Assembly: GCA_030849805.1 (NCBI GenBank)
Contig: JASANZ010002160.1
Coordinates: 1 to 57,994 of the forward strand
DNA: 57,994 bases
Reading direction: 5' to 3'
Origin: Sergeia podlipaevii
Taxonomy: Eukaryota; Euglenozoa; Kinetoplastea; Trypanosomatida; Trypanosomatidae
A model generated the notes under the pieces. That model did no database searches. It had not been told where the DNA came from and saw only the letters and a list, made by a program, of their open reading frames with translations. This document shows, in pieces, positions 19,678 through 27,765 of the stretch (within the stretch, counting starts at the first letter, position 1; every line of letters begins with the position of its first letter). Position numbers and translations under genes: made by a program.

Positions 19678-20700
19678 ATGTCCAATGCCGCTTTCGGTAA
19701 GGCCACCAACGTGGACCCCGACTTGCCGCTCTCCCCCGAGGGCACCACCTACCACCTCACTGCGCGCTCCGCCGACCTCGCCGACCGCATCATCCTTGTC
19801 GGCGACCCGGGCCGCGTCGACACCGTCGCCGGCTTCTTTGATAAGGACAGCATCACGTACAAGGCGAGCCACCGCGAGATCAACATCGCCACCGGCAAGT
19901 ACCACGGCGTCCCGGTCAGCGTGTTGAGCACCGGCATGGGTACCGACAACGTGGAGATCATCGTCAACGAGGTGCACGTGCTCAAGGAGTACGACGTGTC
20001 CAGCCAGCAATGGCGTCCCCGCGCCGGTGATGCCAACATCCCCGCTGGCGTCGAGGTGTTCGACCCCTCCCGCGTGAAGATGATTCGCGTCGGCACGTGC
20101 GGCTCGCCCAACAAGGACGTGGAACTCGGCTGCCTCGCCATCACACGCCACTCCGTCGGCATGGACAACACGTGCCAGTACTACAATCCCCCCGAGATCA
20201 ACAACAGCCCCGACGTGAAGGAGGTGCTCGCCAAGGTGCGCACGACGAGTGTCGGCAAGATCGAGGTGTACGCCACCGTGGCCGCGCCGGCCATCACCAA
20301 CGGCATCGCCAAGGCTTGCGAGGAGTTCAATAAGGACAAAGCCAACGCCGAGAAGCAGAAGTACTACATCGGCACCACCTGCAGCTGCAGCGGCTTCTAC
20401 GGCTGCCAGGGCCGCAGCGTCGGTCGCTTCCGGGGCCACCTCACCGTCCCCAACCTCATGGAGGAGCTGGGCGAGCTTGAGATGCGCCTCAGCGACGGCG
20501 TGGAGAAGATCGCCAACCTGGAGATGGAGAGCTCCTCCCTGTGCTACCTCAGCAACTGCCTCGGCTACCAGGCGGGTACCGTGTGCGTTGTGATCGCCAG
20601 GCGCTCCAAGGAGGGCCGCGCGTTCGCCACCCCCGAACAGGGCGCCAAGGGTCTCAACAACGCCATCACCATCGCCCTGGACGCTATTGTCGCCGTCTGA
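19678..20700 (+). CDS. Uridine phosphorylase (NP-I family)
   Basis: 340 residues. It cleaves uridine (and often deoxyuridine) with phosphate to uracil and (deoxy)ribose-1-phosphate, in cytosolic pyrimidine salvage. Family marks are the phosphate-binding GDPGR at 42-46, STGMGTDNVEIIVNE at 84-98, the RVGTCGSP strand-loop at 138-144, and the ribose-binding E282-M283-E284 followed by SSSLCYL. Length and the N-terminal region resemble the trypanosomal enzyme. The start is the ATG after the strong acceptor; an in-frame ATG at 19483 lies upstream but would put the pyrimidine tract into protein. Codon third positions are almost all G or C, unlike neighbouring genes. That may reflect high expression or a different origin. 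Confidence 0.92.
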   Translation: MSNAAFGKATNVDPDLPLSPEGTTYHLTARSADLADRIILVGDPGRVDTVAGFFDKDSITYKASHREINIATGKYHGVPVSVLSTGMGTDNVEIIVNEVHVLKEYDVSSQQWRPRAGDANIPAGVEVFDPSRVKMIRVGTCGSPNKDVELGCLAITRHSVGMDNTCQYYNPPEINNSPDVKEVLAKVRTTSVGKIEVYATVAAPAITNGIAKACEEFNKDKANAEKQKYYIGTTCSCSGFYGCQGRSVGRFRGHLTVPNLMEELGELEMRLSDGVEKIANLEMESSSLCYLSNCLGYQAGTVCVVIARRSKEGRAFATPEQGAKGLNNAITIALDAIVAV

Positions 20701-22224
20701 AGAAGGTAGATGCGATCACAATTAGGGGATCTTCCGAGTGCGTAAGGGCTATGTTATGTCAGTGCTCTAGCTCTTATCTGGGAATGACTTTCCTTTATTT
20801 ATTTATCTTTATCGTCGATAGGCGCTTTTTGTTATCTTTCTTTTTCTCCATTCCTTATATAGTATCTTGTTGCTGTGGGTCTCCTTTGTGTTTCTCTTTG
20901 TTTTTTATTTGCTTCCCACCACTTGACATATGAGTGAGTTCTTTCTTGAGGGATGTGTGAAGGGGTGTGTGTGGATAGATACAAAGAGAGGCGATGGATA
21001 AGATGCACATACATTACTTTCTGTTGTTTTGAAGCAATCAAAAGGAAAACGAGTTAATACCTGTGTTTTTATTTTTTATTTTTTTGAAGTATTGAAAGCG
21101 AGCATTTTGAAGTTTTTTTTATTTTTTATTATTATTTCTTTATGGCTTGCGAGCATAAGGATATTCTCTTTGGGGCTTGCTTCATAGGGTATGTCTTCAT
21201 TGGATGAGGTCCTTCCTATTTGATGCACGTGATGGTGGAGCGAGCGAGAGTTATCCTATGGTATGCCTGTGTAGTTCAATCGCCTTTTTTTTTTTCAAAA
21301 TGTTAACATGTGTGAGTGTTATTATATATTTCTTTCTCACAGTAGTTTTTTTTTTTATTATTATTTTAGTCTCTGCGGTAGCCCGTTGGTCCTAGTAGAG
21401 AAGGCGGGAGGAGGAGGTATGAGGACATCTTTTATCAAATACTTTTTTTTTTTCTTGGTCATCTTGTGCTTGTGTTGTTTTAACGAACATATTAATCGTT
21501 TATTATTATTATTATTATTTGTTTATTGCCGTTGTTGCTACTATGAGGGTGATCTTCAGGGTAGATGTGATGCAGTTCACACTACATCTGCTAACCCTCT
21601 GCGTGAGAAGCACATATATTTGTGGATAAAATATATATCAACAATATCAAAAAGAGTACTTAATGCAAATGGGATTTTAAAAAGAAACGTGCATGTGCTC
21701 CTGTGTTCATCTGCTTCTTGCTTTATTTTTATTTTATTTTATTAAAGTAGGTGTTCAGGAGTCACGTATTATCGTTTATACTTTCTTTCGGTTTTGAAGA
21801 AGGAAAAGAAAAAAAACGAGCAGTAATGTTAAGATGATCTCTATTGTTCAGGGGGAGGATGAGGGGGAGTTAATATTTGTTGTTGTTGTTGTTGTTTTTG
21901 CATGACTTCGTATTTATCATACGAATTCACTTCTTTTTTCTCTCTTATCTTCAACTGTTCCCTTTAAAATCTTTTTTTTCTCTTTTGAACTCTATATATT
22001 TTCTCTCCCTCTCTGTTTTTTGTATGTATGCATGCCATTCTCCACAAAAGCGTTGCTTTTCACGTGATACAGAGTTACTGCCACTCACAGAAGCGGCGAT
22101 CCTTTTTTTTTCGCAAATTACATAGAAAGAGAGAGTGTGTATATATATACGTGTTGGTGTTGGTACACTTAAAGTAAATTTTAAAAAAAGCATACAACAT
22201 ACGCACATACAGATACCCAGTCCC
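20701..22224. other. Intergenic region
   Basis: 1.5 kb with no gene seen. It has T-rich tracts, ATT runs (about 21356-21366 and 21503-21520), and a GTT run (about 21879-21894). Confidence 0.7.
22101..22125 (+). promoter_or_regulatory. Putative spliced-leader acceptor
   Basis: A tract CCTTTTTTTTTCGC (22101-22114) is followed by the first AG at 22124-22125. The 5' UTR is about 99 nt. Confidence 0.5.
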
Positions 22225-22902
22225 ATGGAACTTGGGGCCTCGCTACCCCCACTTGGGTGCCCATGGTGTAGTGGAGTTCTGCTTTTGCCAAAGGACAGCA
22301 CCACCTGCAAAGGCATTGCATCCCACTGCACTCTTGGCGAAGTATGCCCAGGTACTAGGCTTCTTGAGCAGGATAGCAGTTTGCTCTTCTCTGGCATAAG
22401 CATGCAAGCGGTGCTAGAGCGCTCCTTTGCGGCCCTTGAAGCACACCTCAGTACCTGCCACTGTTTATCTGCTTCCTTAGCAAAAGAGACTCCTGCTGTC
22501 GTTGTCACTTCTCAAACCGGGGCCGCATGTGATGCGGAAGAACAGAGCGAAGTGGGCAATAGGAGGGAAGAAGAAGAAAAAAAGGGGGGTGATAGCACAT
22601 GTAGGATGCCAAGCTCTAAGAAGCCGAGGATTGAAAAAGGGGCGGCTGCTGATGGCGCCTTGATGGATAACGATGTGATAGTAATGCATCGTATTCGTGG
22701 GCACCGCACGCCGCTGTTTGCCGATGTTGAGGCAGTGCGATCGCTCTTGCGTGAGGACGATGACGCCATAGATGCGCGTGGTATGGAAGCAGGGGATGCT
22801 GTGATGGCGAGTAATGCTGCCCTTGGTGGCGGTGCTGACATTCAGCCGACCTTTTACTTCCTCGACTGTGGTGTCTTTGGGACTTCAGACTTCGTTGTGT
22901 AG
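22225..22902 (+). CDS. Hypothetical Cys-rich protein, 225 residues
   Basis: The start is the first in-frame ATG; the longer frame begins with GTG upstream. The N-terminal third is rich in cysteine and histidine: C-x2-C at about 12-15, C-x6-H-C at about 28-36, one more Cys near 42, then TCHC near 79-82. The spacing could suit a small zinc-binding module, but it matches no named finger that I recognise. The middle (residues 100-145) is charged and low in complexity, with a basic KKPRIEKG stretch. The C-terminus (about 205-225, IQPTFYFLDCGVFGTSDFVV) looks ordered. There is no signal peptide or clear membrane span. Function is unknown. Confidence 0.65.
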   Translation: MELGASLPPLGCPWCSGVLLLPKDSTTCKGIASHCTLGEVCPGTRLLEQDSSLLFSGISMQAVLERSFAALEAHLSTCHCLSASLAKETPAVVVTSQTGAACDAEEQSEVGNRREEEEKKGGDSTCRMPSSKKPRIEKGAAADGALMDNDVIVMHRIRGHRTPLFADVEAVRSLLREDDDAIDARGMEAGDAVMASNAALGGGADIQPTFYFLDCGVFGTSDFVV

Positions 22903-23279
22903 AGGGACCTCCACTGCGCACTGGAAGTAGAGAGAGAGAGGAGGTGGAAGGAAGGAACAGTGAATGCATCACTACAATATTGCACCTAAAGAATAAAGAC
23001 AAAAAAAATTTAAACGCCGTGTGGTTACTTTTGGCAATTTTTCAGAGACGTTGACGTGTTCATCTTTTTTTTCTTTATTGGACTTCTGATTTAGTATATT
23101 TTCTTTCTGCTTCTTCATCTCCACCACCACCACCACCACACACACACACTTTTTTTTTTTGGAGACATTTGAGAAACTGGAGATAGAGGTGCTTTGCATT
23201 TCATTGTCTTGAGAATAGAAATTAACGATTGGTATTCTTTTTTTTTTATTCTTTCCTCATATTAGCATGGTGATGACAT
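22903..23279. other. Intergenic region
   Basis: 377 bp with no gene seen. A CCA/CA run at about 23120-23149 and two pyrimidine tracts precede the ARPC2 start. Confidence 0.7.
23235..23265 (+). promoter_or_regulatory. Putative spliced-leader acceptor for ARPC2
   Basis: A tract at 23235-23259 ends in AG at 23264-23265. Splicing there would leave a 5' UTR of only about 14 nt that includes an out-of-frame ATG at 23267. An alternative AG lies near 23163 after an earlier T tract. Confidence 0.5.
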
Positions 23280-24662
23280 ATGCAGCGGATGTACAAGGGC
23301 AGTTGCGATGAGGTGTTGCTTCAGGGACCCCATAAGGCCATCCGTGCCACTATTGATCGATTGCTAGTAAGCATTCCTGTGCATCATAGAGAACATCATA
23401 GAAGGAGTAGTGGTGGGAGGAGGGCTGACGAAGCTGTGAAGGAGGGGGAAGGAGGAGATGGAGGCACCGTCACGGAGAATGACGAGCTATCTCTCAAGGA
23501 GGCTACTGTGCGTGACCTTGATGGCTGTGTGTACCACATAGAGGTCCACTTTACATCTGACACTGCCGCGACCGCGACGATAATGTTGCCACAAGGGCAA
23601 ATTGGCGGCTCGCAGGAAATCGAGCAGCAGCAGCTGGAGTCTATTTCTTCAACGAGGGGGAGGAGGTCAACGCCCCCGCACGGAGGAGACGAGAGACATC
23701 GTCAGATGAGCTCGGATGATGTAACAAATGAGGACCGCGCCGCGGACATCACCATCTCTTTTAGACATGTAGTTCCCTTTAATGAACTCAACTATTTTGG
23801 AAATTTTGACGCTGTCGTCCTGTCGGCCTTTCCAGACATCACTGCCTCTTTTTACTCTCCAAGTTGTGGTGGCAGCAGCAGTAGGGACACGTGTCTCTGT
23901 GTAGTGCAGATACCCTCCACAGCTTCACCGCAAGCACGCGCCGCTGCCATTGAGATTGCTGCCCAGCTACGAGTGCTCGCGCTACTGCCTGTCTTCACAC
24001 ATGTCGCGAGTGGTGTTAGTGGTAGTGCAGAGGAGTATGCGATGGTTCGTTATCATGGACCCCGCGGGGTGATGGTGCTACATCGTAGTGAAGGTAGCGG
24101 CTCTGGACTGACGGTGACCATTACGCTCGATACCAAGGGCATGGGCATCAACTCCACAGACGAGGTGGTTACTCAAGCTACGAGCAGCAGTAGCAGTGAC
24201 GGCGATAGCAACGACGAGGACGATATCTTTCTGCATCATTTTTTGAAAGCGTGCGCAGAGGCTCGCAGTGATGCTCCTGCCTTCTCCTTTATCAAAGGCT
24301 CTAAACCACCTCCCAGCATGCCGACAGAGATTGCTTCTCAACTGCAGCAGCGTCTGCGTGTGGAGTGGGCACGCGATACGTACTGGTGTACCTTTCAACT
24401 CTCCGCTCGTCACCTTGCACCTCATCAAGCAGACCAACGAGGAGAAACTAGCGAGAAGATGAGATTTATGAAAAGGGGCACGGTTCACCGTCATGTCGCG
24501 CTGCTTGAGCGCATCTTGAACTTCAGGAGTGATGTGATGTACCATCTGCAGTGCAATCGAGCCTACATGCACACGCAGATGCGCAGACGTGTGAAGGTGA
24601 ACTTGGAAAGGATGATCCGCGCTAACACATCCGCCACTGCACTACCGCTGTCAGAGCTCTGA
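23280..24662 (+). CDS. ARPC2: Arp2/3 complex subunit 2 (p34-Arc family)
   Basis: 460 residues. The N-terminal part has DEVLLQGPHKAIRATIDRLL, then TVRDLDGCVYHIEVHF, which lines up with the ADFDGVLYHI region of animal ARPC2. The C-terminal helix (about 413-446: ILNFRSDVMYHLQCNRAYMH, then TQMRRRVKVNLERMIR) matches the long actin-contacting helix that ends the family. A second domain at about 240-290 follows the expected strand order (YAMVRYHGPRGVMVL, LTVTITLDTKGM). ARPC2 and ARPC4 form the core dimer of the Arp2/3 complex that nucleates branched actin filaments. The usual length is about 300, and the extra residues are hydrophilic inserts (about 45-75, 110-155, 300-320). Identity rests on these terminal matches. 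Confidence 0.82.
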   Translation: MQRMYKGSCDEVLLQGPHKAIRATIDRLLVSIPVHHREHHRRSSGGRRADEAVKEGEGGDGGTVTENDELSLKEATVRDLDGCVYHIEVHFTSDTAATATIMLPQGQIGGSQEIEQQQLESISSTRGRRSTPPHGGDERHRQMSSDDVTNEDRAADITISFRHVVPFNELNYFGNFDAVVLSAFPDITASFYSPSCGGSSSRDTCLCVVQIPSTASPQARAAAIEIAAQLRVLALLPVFTHVASGVSGSAEEYAMVRYHGPRGVMVLHRSEGSGSGLTVTITLDTKGMGINSTDEVVTQATSSSSSDGDSNDEDDIFLHHFLKACAEARSDAPAFSFIKGSKPPPSMPTEIASQLQQRLRVEWARDTYWCTFQLSARHLAPHQADQRGETSEKMRFMKRGTVHRHVALLERILNFRSDVMYHLQCNRAYMHTQMRRRVKVNLERMIRANTSATALPLSEL

Positions 24663-25251
24663 CAGCGAGTCTTGTTCATTACTATTTTATTTTATTTTAT
24701 TATTATTACTATTATTGCGTGTGTACATGGTGTATCAGTGTAGCATACATGTGGTTTCATCGATGGTTGATGCTCTATATCGTTGGTACTGTTGACTAAT
24801 TATTTATATTTGATTTAACTTGTTCATTATATATATATATATATATGCGTGTGATTCCTCTTTGGAACACGGAAACGAAAAAAAGGAGGGCGAGAATGAA
24901 AAAAAAAAAAAGAGATGCGAGTAAGCCAAAGACATTGAACGTCCATGAAAGATATATCTACACTGAGGTAGATGAATTTTTTTCTTTTTAAAACTTCTCT
25001 TTTTTTTTTTCTATGTACGTGTTGGGAAGGGGGGGGGTATACCTTCCCATTTTTTTTTCCTTTATACCGTAAAGAGTAATAGCGGCCTTTCTCAAAACTG
25101 TATTTGTATTTTTTTTTTTTTTAAAAAAAGAGCTATCGCGATCATATATGTAGGCAGTTTGGCGAACAGACAACTGCTATCAACATCAAGCATAAGGGGA
25201 GAGAAGGAGAAGCAGACGCGACTTGACAAAGTTTCTCCATACACAGCTGGA
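24663..25251. other. Intergenic region
   Basis: 589 bp with no gene seen. It has a TTA/TTTTA-rich stretch (about 24681-24716), a TA run (about 24829-24846) and poly-A and poly-T runs. Confidence 0.7.
25107..25130 (+). promoter_or_regulatory. Putative spliced-leader acceptor for the FAM151-like gene
   Basis: A T tract (25107-25122) is followed by AG at 25129-25130. The predicted 5' UTR of about 121 nt contains an ATG directly followed by TAG (25148-25153). Confidence 0.5.
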
Positions 25252-26655
25252 ATGCAATCTGATGCATCGCAAATGTTTTGTATATCGCAGGATATACGAT
25301 GGTTCCATGCTGTAAATACGGAACCAGAGCTGCGCGACGCTCTTGCCTATCTGTTGCGCACGTGCGTTGCAACCGACTCTGGGGCTACACATAGCTCCGT
25401 CGTCGGTATAGAAGTGGATGTTCGCATGGACCCCAAGCGAGGGTGTCCAGTCCTCAGTCACGATCCGCTTTTCTCCTCCACCGTGTCGAGCGGTACCACA
25501 CACTCCACACTTGAGCAGTTCTTCAATACCATCGCAATATCTGGGTGGTTTAGGCGAAAGACTGCAATCACCACCACCACTACAAATACTACGGCTGCCA
25601 CCACTGTCTCACCTGCGGCGCTCATTGTCAAGTTGGACTTTAAGGAGCCCGAGGCGGCGTGGTACTTTCAGGCCATGGTGAAAGCCTCTGCGGACAGTCA
25701 CGAGTCTACACGCGAAGGCAGCAGCAGCAAGTGTGTATCTGCTGAGATCATGAAGACACTGCGGGGGTGGGCCGCGTTTCATGCATTGTGTGAGAGCCTC
25801 ATTGTAAAAGAAGTGGAAAGGGGAGGACCTCCAGGGATGATGGTGTGGTGGAATGCAGATGTGGTTCTTGCCGGGACGGAGGAACATCCTTCATCCAGTG
25901 CCAGTGAGGGTGCTTCCTCTGGGAATGTCTGTGGCACCTACGCGTGTGCTCAAAAGATAGTTGACGTTTCTCTTGATGAGCGTATAGACCTCATTGTGAA
26001 CACTCTGCACGCGCTGCAGCCTTACGCGCGAGGCGTGGGTCTCTCTCTTGGGTGGCAGTTCATGTCGCCATCATCGTCGTCGTCACAACGATCACAAGAA
26101 AGGAATGGTGACCCGCTGAAGTGCCTCATGCGCTACACCACCGCTGATGGCGCTCGCATGATTCAGTTTACTAAGCAGCTGCAACGTGCGCTGGTGGAGA
26201 AGGCAGTCCACGACGCATCTTCGTGCATACCGGTCGCACTGATCACCTTTGCGATTCTCTGGGAAGCTCTCTTCGCCACGAGAGAACTTCTTGAAGTACT
26301 GCTGCGGAGGCGATGCAATGACTCAGATATAGCAGATGCCGCAGTGTCACGAGCGCTTTCGTCCATCACACCCGAAGCACTGACGCGTTGTGAGGAGGAA
26401 GGCAAACGTGTGGCGGCGGACGTCGTTGGTACTGCGAGGCAAATTTTGTTTCCTGGAGTCTCGGAGTCGCAACAGCAGCAGCATAGTAGCCCGGACTGTT
26501 TCGAGTGCTTCGTTACGTTCTGGAAGACGATCAAGCGACGCAGTGGGGCGGCATCATCTTCGGCATCGTCAGCTGCTGGAGCAGCGGTGGCTGGGGATGT
26601 ACGTGGTGACGATGTGGCCCGTGCGTTGTTTCCTTTCTGCACTATCGACGAGTGA
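25252..26655 (+). CDS. FAM151/menorin-like (DUF2181) protein, GDPD-like barrel
   Basis: 467 residues from the first in-frame ATG; the open frame runs upstream only from a TTG. The order of conserved stretches matches the menorin/FAM151 family: IRWFHAVN (16-22), GIEVDVRMD (52-60), PVLSHDP (66-72), STLEQFF (85-91), LIVKLDFKE (124-132) and VWWNADVV (about 198-205). These resemble the metal and substrate sites of glycerophosphodiesterase-like TIM barrels (E54, D56, H70, D129, N201, D203 are candidates). Animal menorin acts in dendrite branching, but enzymatic activity of the family is not settled as far as I know. There is no signal peptide at this start, so it is likely intracellular. Thr-rich (106-119) and Ser-rich inserts interrupt the fold. 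Residues 350-467 are helical and of unknown function. Confidence 0.75.
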   Translation: MQSDASQMFCISQDIRWFHAVNTEPELRDALAYLLRTCVATDSGATHSSVVGIEVDVRMDPKRGCPVLSHDPLFSSTVSSGTTHSTLEQFFNTIAISGWFRRKTAITTTTTNTTAATTVSPAALIVKLDFKEPEAAWYFQAMVKASADSHESTREGSSSKCVSAEIMKTLRGWAAFHALCESLIVKEVERGGPPGMMVWWNADVVLAGTEEHPSSSASEGASSGNVCGTYACAQKIVDVSLDERIDLIVNTLHALQPYARGVGLSLGWQFMSPSSSSSQRSQERNGDPLKCLMRYTTADGARMIQFTKQLQRALVEKAVHDASSCIPVALITFAILWEALFATRELLEVLLRRRCNDSDIADAAVSRALSSITPEALTRCEEEGKRVAADVVGTARQILFPGVSESQQQQHSSPDCFECFVTFWKTIKRRSGAASSSASSAAGAAVAGDVRGDDVARALFPFCTIDE

Positions 26656-27175
26656 AACAAAACAACAAAAAAAAAAAAGAGAAGGACAAAAAAATGAGGT
26701 TGTTTTTTTTGCTCTTAGTAGTGAGACGGGTGTCTATCGAAGCCAAGTCGAAAGAAATATATAAAAAATCAATTGCTCTACGTTTAGGAGGAATCAATGT
26801 GTTGCTTTATATATTTCTTTGTTTTACTCCTGCGTCATTGGCATTGTTGCCGATAATTTTTTTTTTTTTACTATTATCGTTTCTACCTCGCAATCAGTAT
26901 CCCCCCCCCCTCTCTCTTCTCTTCTCTTCTCACACTTTCTCTCCCCTTTGATACCCTTAGCCAGCTGAGGAACGCATGCATATCACCGCACACTACATAC
27001 ACTTTCACAACTTATTATTATGTCTTGCCAATAGTGCAAAGCAACTGACTTTTTTTTTTGTATAGCGACTAGCAAGAGAATTTTTTTTTTTGAAAAAAAA
27101 GGAATGATATCTAACGAAGAAGACAAGTAGAGCATCGGCTTTTCAAATGCCACTTGATAAACAAAAATATATCGT
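26656..27175. other. Intergenic region before the decayed gene
   Basis: No gene seen. It contains poly-T, poly-A and poly-C runs and a CTTCT repeat (about 26910-26940). Confidence 0.65.
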
Positions 27176-27228
27176 TTCTTCTTTTCTTCTAGAGCTCTTT
27201 GCTTTCTCTTGTTCATCTATTTATTTAG
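27176..27228 (+). promoter_or_regulatory. Putative spliced-leader acceptor ahead of the decayed gene
   Basis: A CT-rich tract (27176-27219) ends at AG 27227-27228. It has the same form as the acceptors of intact genes and lies about 57 nt before the ATG at 27285. An earlier AG within the tract (27190-27193) is possible. Confidence 0.4.
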
Positions 27229-27284
27229 TTCCATCATTGTGAACTTCGCTGACCGATCGTTTTCAAGCGTTGAGGCCTCCTTTG

Positions 27285-27762
27285 ATGCAGGACAGGAAGA
27301 AAGGGTGAATATCAACTTAAGGCGATTACAACACCTGCGAGGTGGTCATCGTTCCCAACTTGCACGTTCAATGCGTCGCGTACAATCCAATTGGTGAGCT
27401 CACTGAAAAAGGCATTTATTCTTCCCCAGCACCTCATGACTGTTGAGTTACAGAACAAACTGGAGACGTTCCTCTAAGGGTATATCCTTTCAAGCACCCA
27501 GAGGCGACACAGGTTTTTGTTGCTGCCCCATGGCGCGCGCAGCACGCACGTGGAGCCGGCAGCAGCAGCGGCGCGGGACCTGGCAGTTGCATTTTATCTC
27601 ACTCAATGGTATGTCACTTTAGGTCAACGTATATACGAGCTGGCCAACCGCACGCGCGGCGCAAAAGCCAGCACGGAGCTTACGATCTGCTTCTCAGTGG
27701 AGGAACGACTTGATCATCTTGCCCGCTTTTGTTTCTTCGTCTCAGCTCATACGGTGCTGTGA
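27285..27762 (+). pseudogene. Probable decayed protein gene (unidentified), frame broken several times
   Basis: This island is GC-richer than its flanks and sits behind a splice-acceptor-like tract, yet no frame stays open. From the ATG at 27285, TGA follows after seven codons. The same frame later reads GDYNTCEVVIVPNLHVQCVA from 27321, until TGA near 27440. The next frame then looks coding (LPQHLMTVELQNKLETF, ending at TAA near 27477), and a third stretch up to 27762 reads ARDLAVAFYLTQWYVTLGQR and onward to a TGA. Several indels and stops would explain this. I cannot identify the parent gene. It could instead be a non-coding GC-rich UTR segment, but the protein-like quality of successive frames favours a pseudogene. 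Confidence 0.5.
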
Positions 27763-27765
27763 GCA

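Noticed and set aside
19633..20439. 268-codon minus-strand open frame within uridine phosphorylase
   Set aside because: The extreme GC3 of the enzyme gene keeps the antisense frame open. Its translation is Ala/Gly/Val/Asp-rich with no family match.
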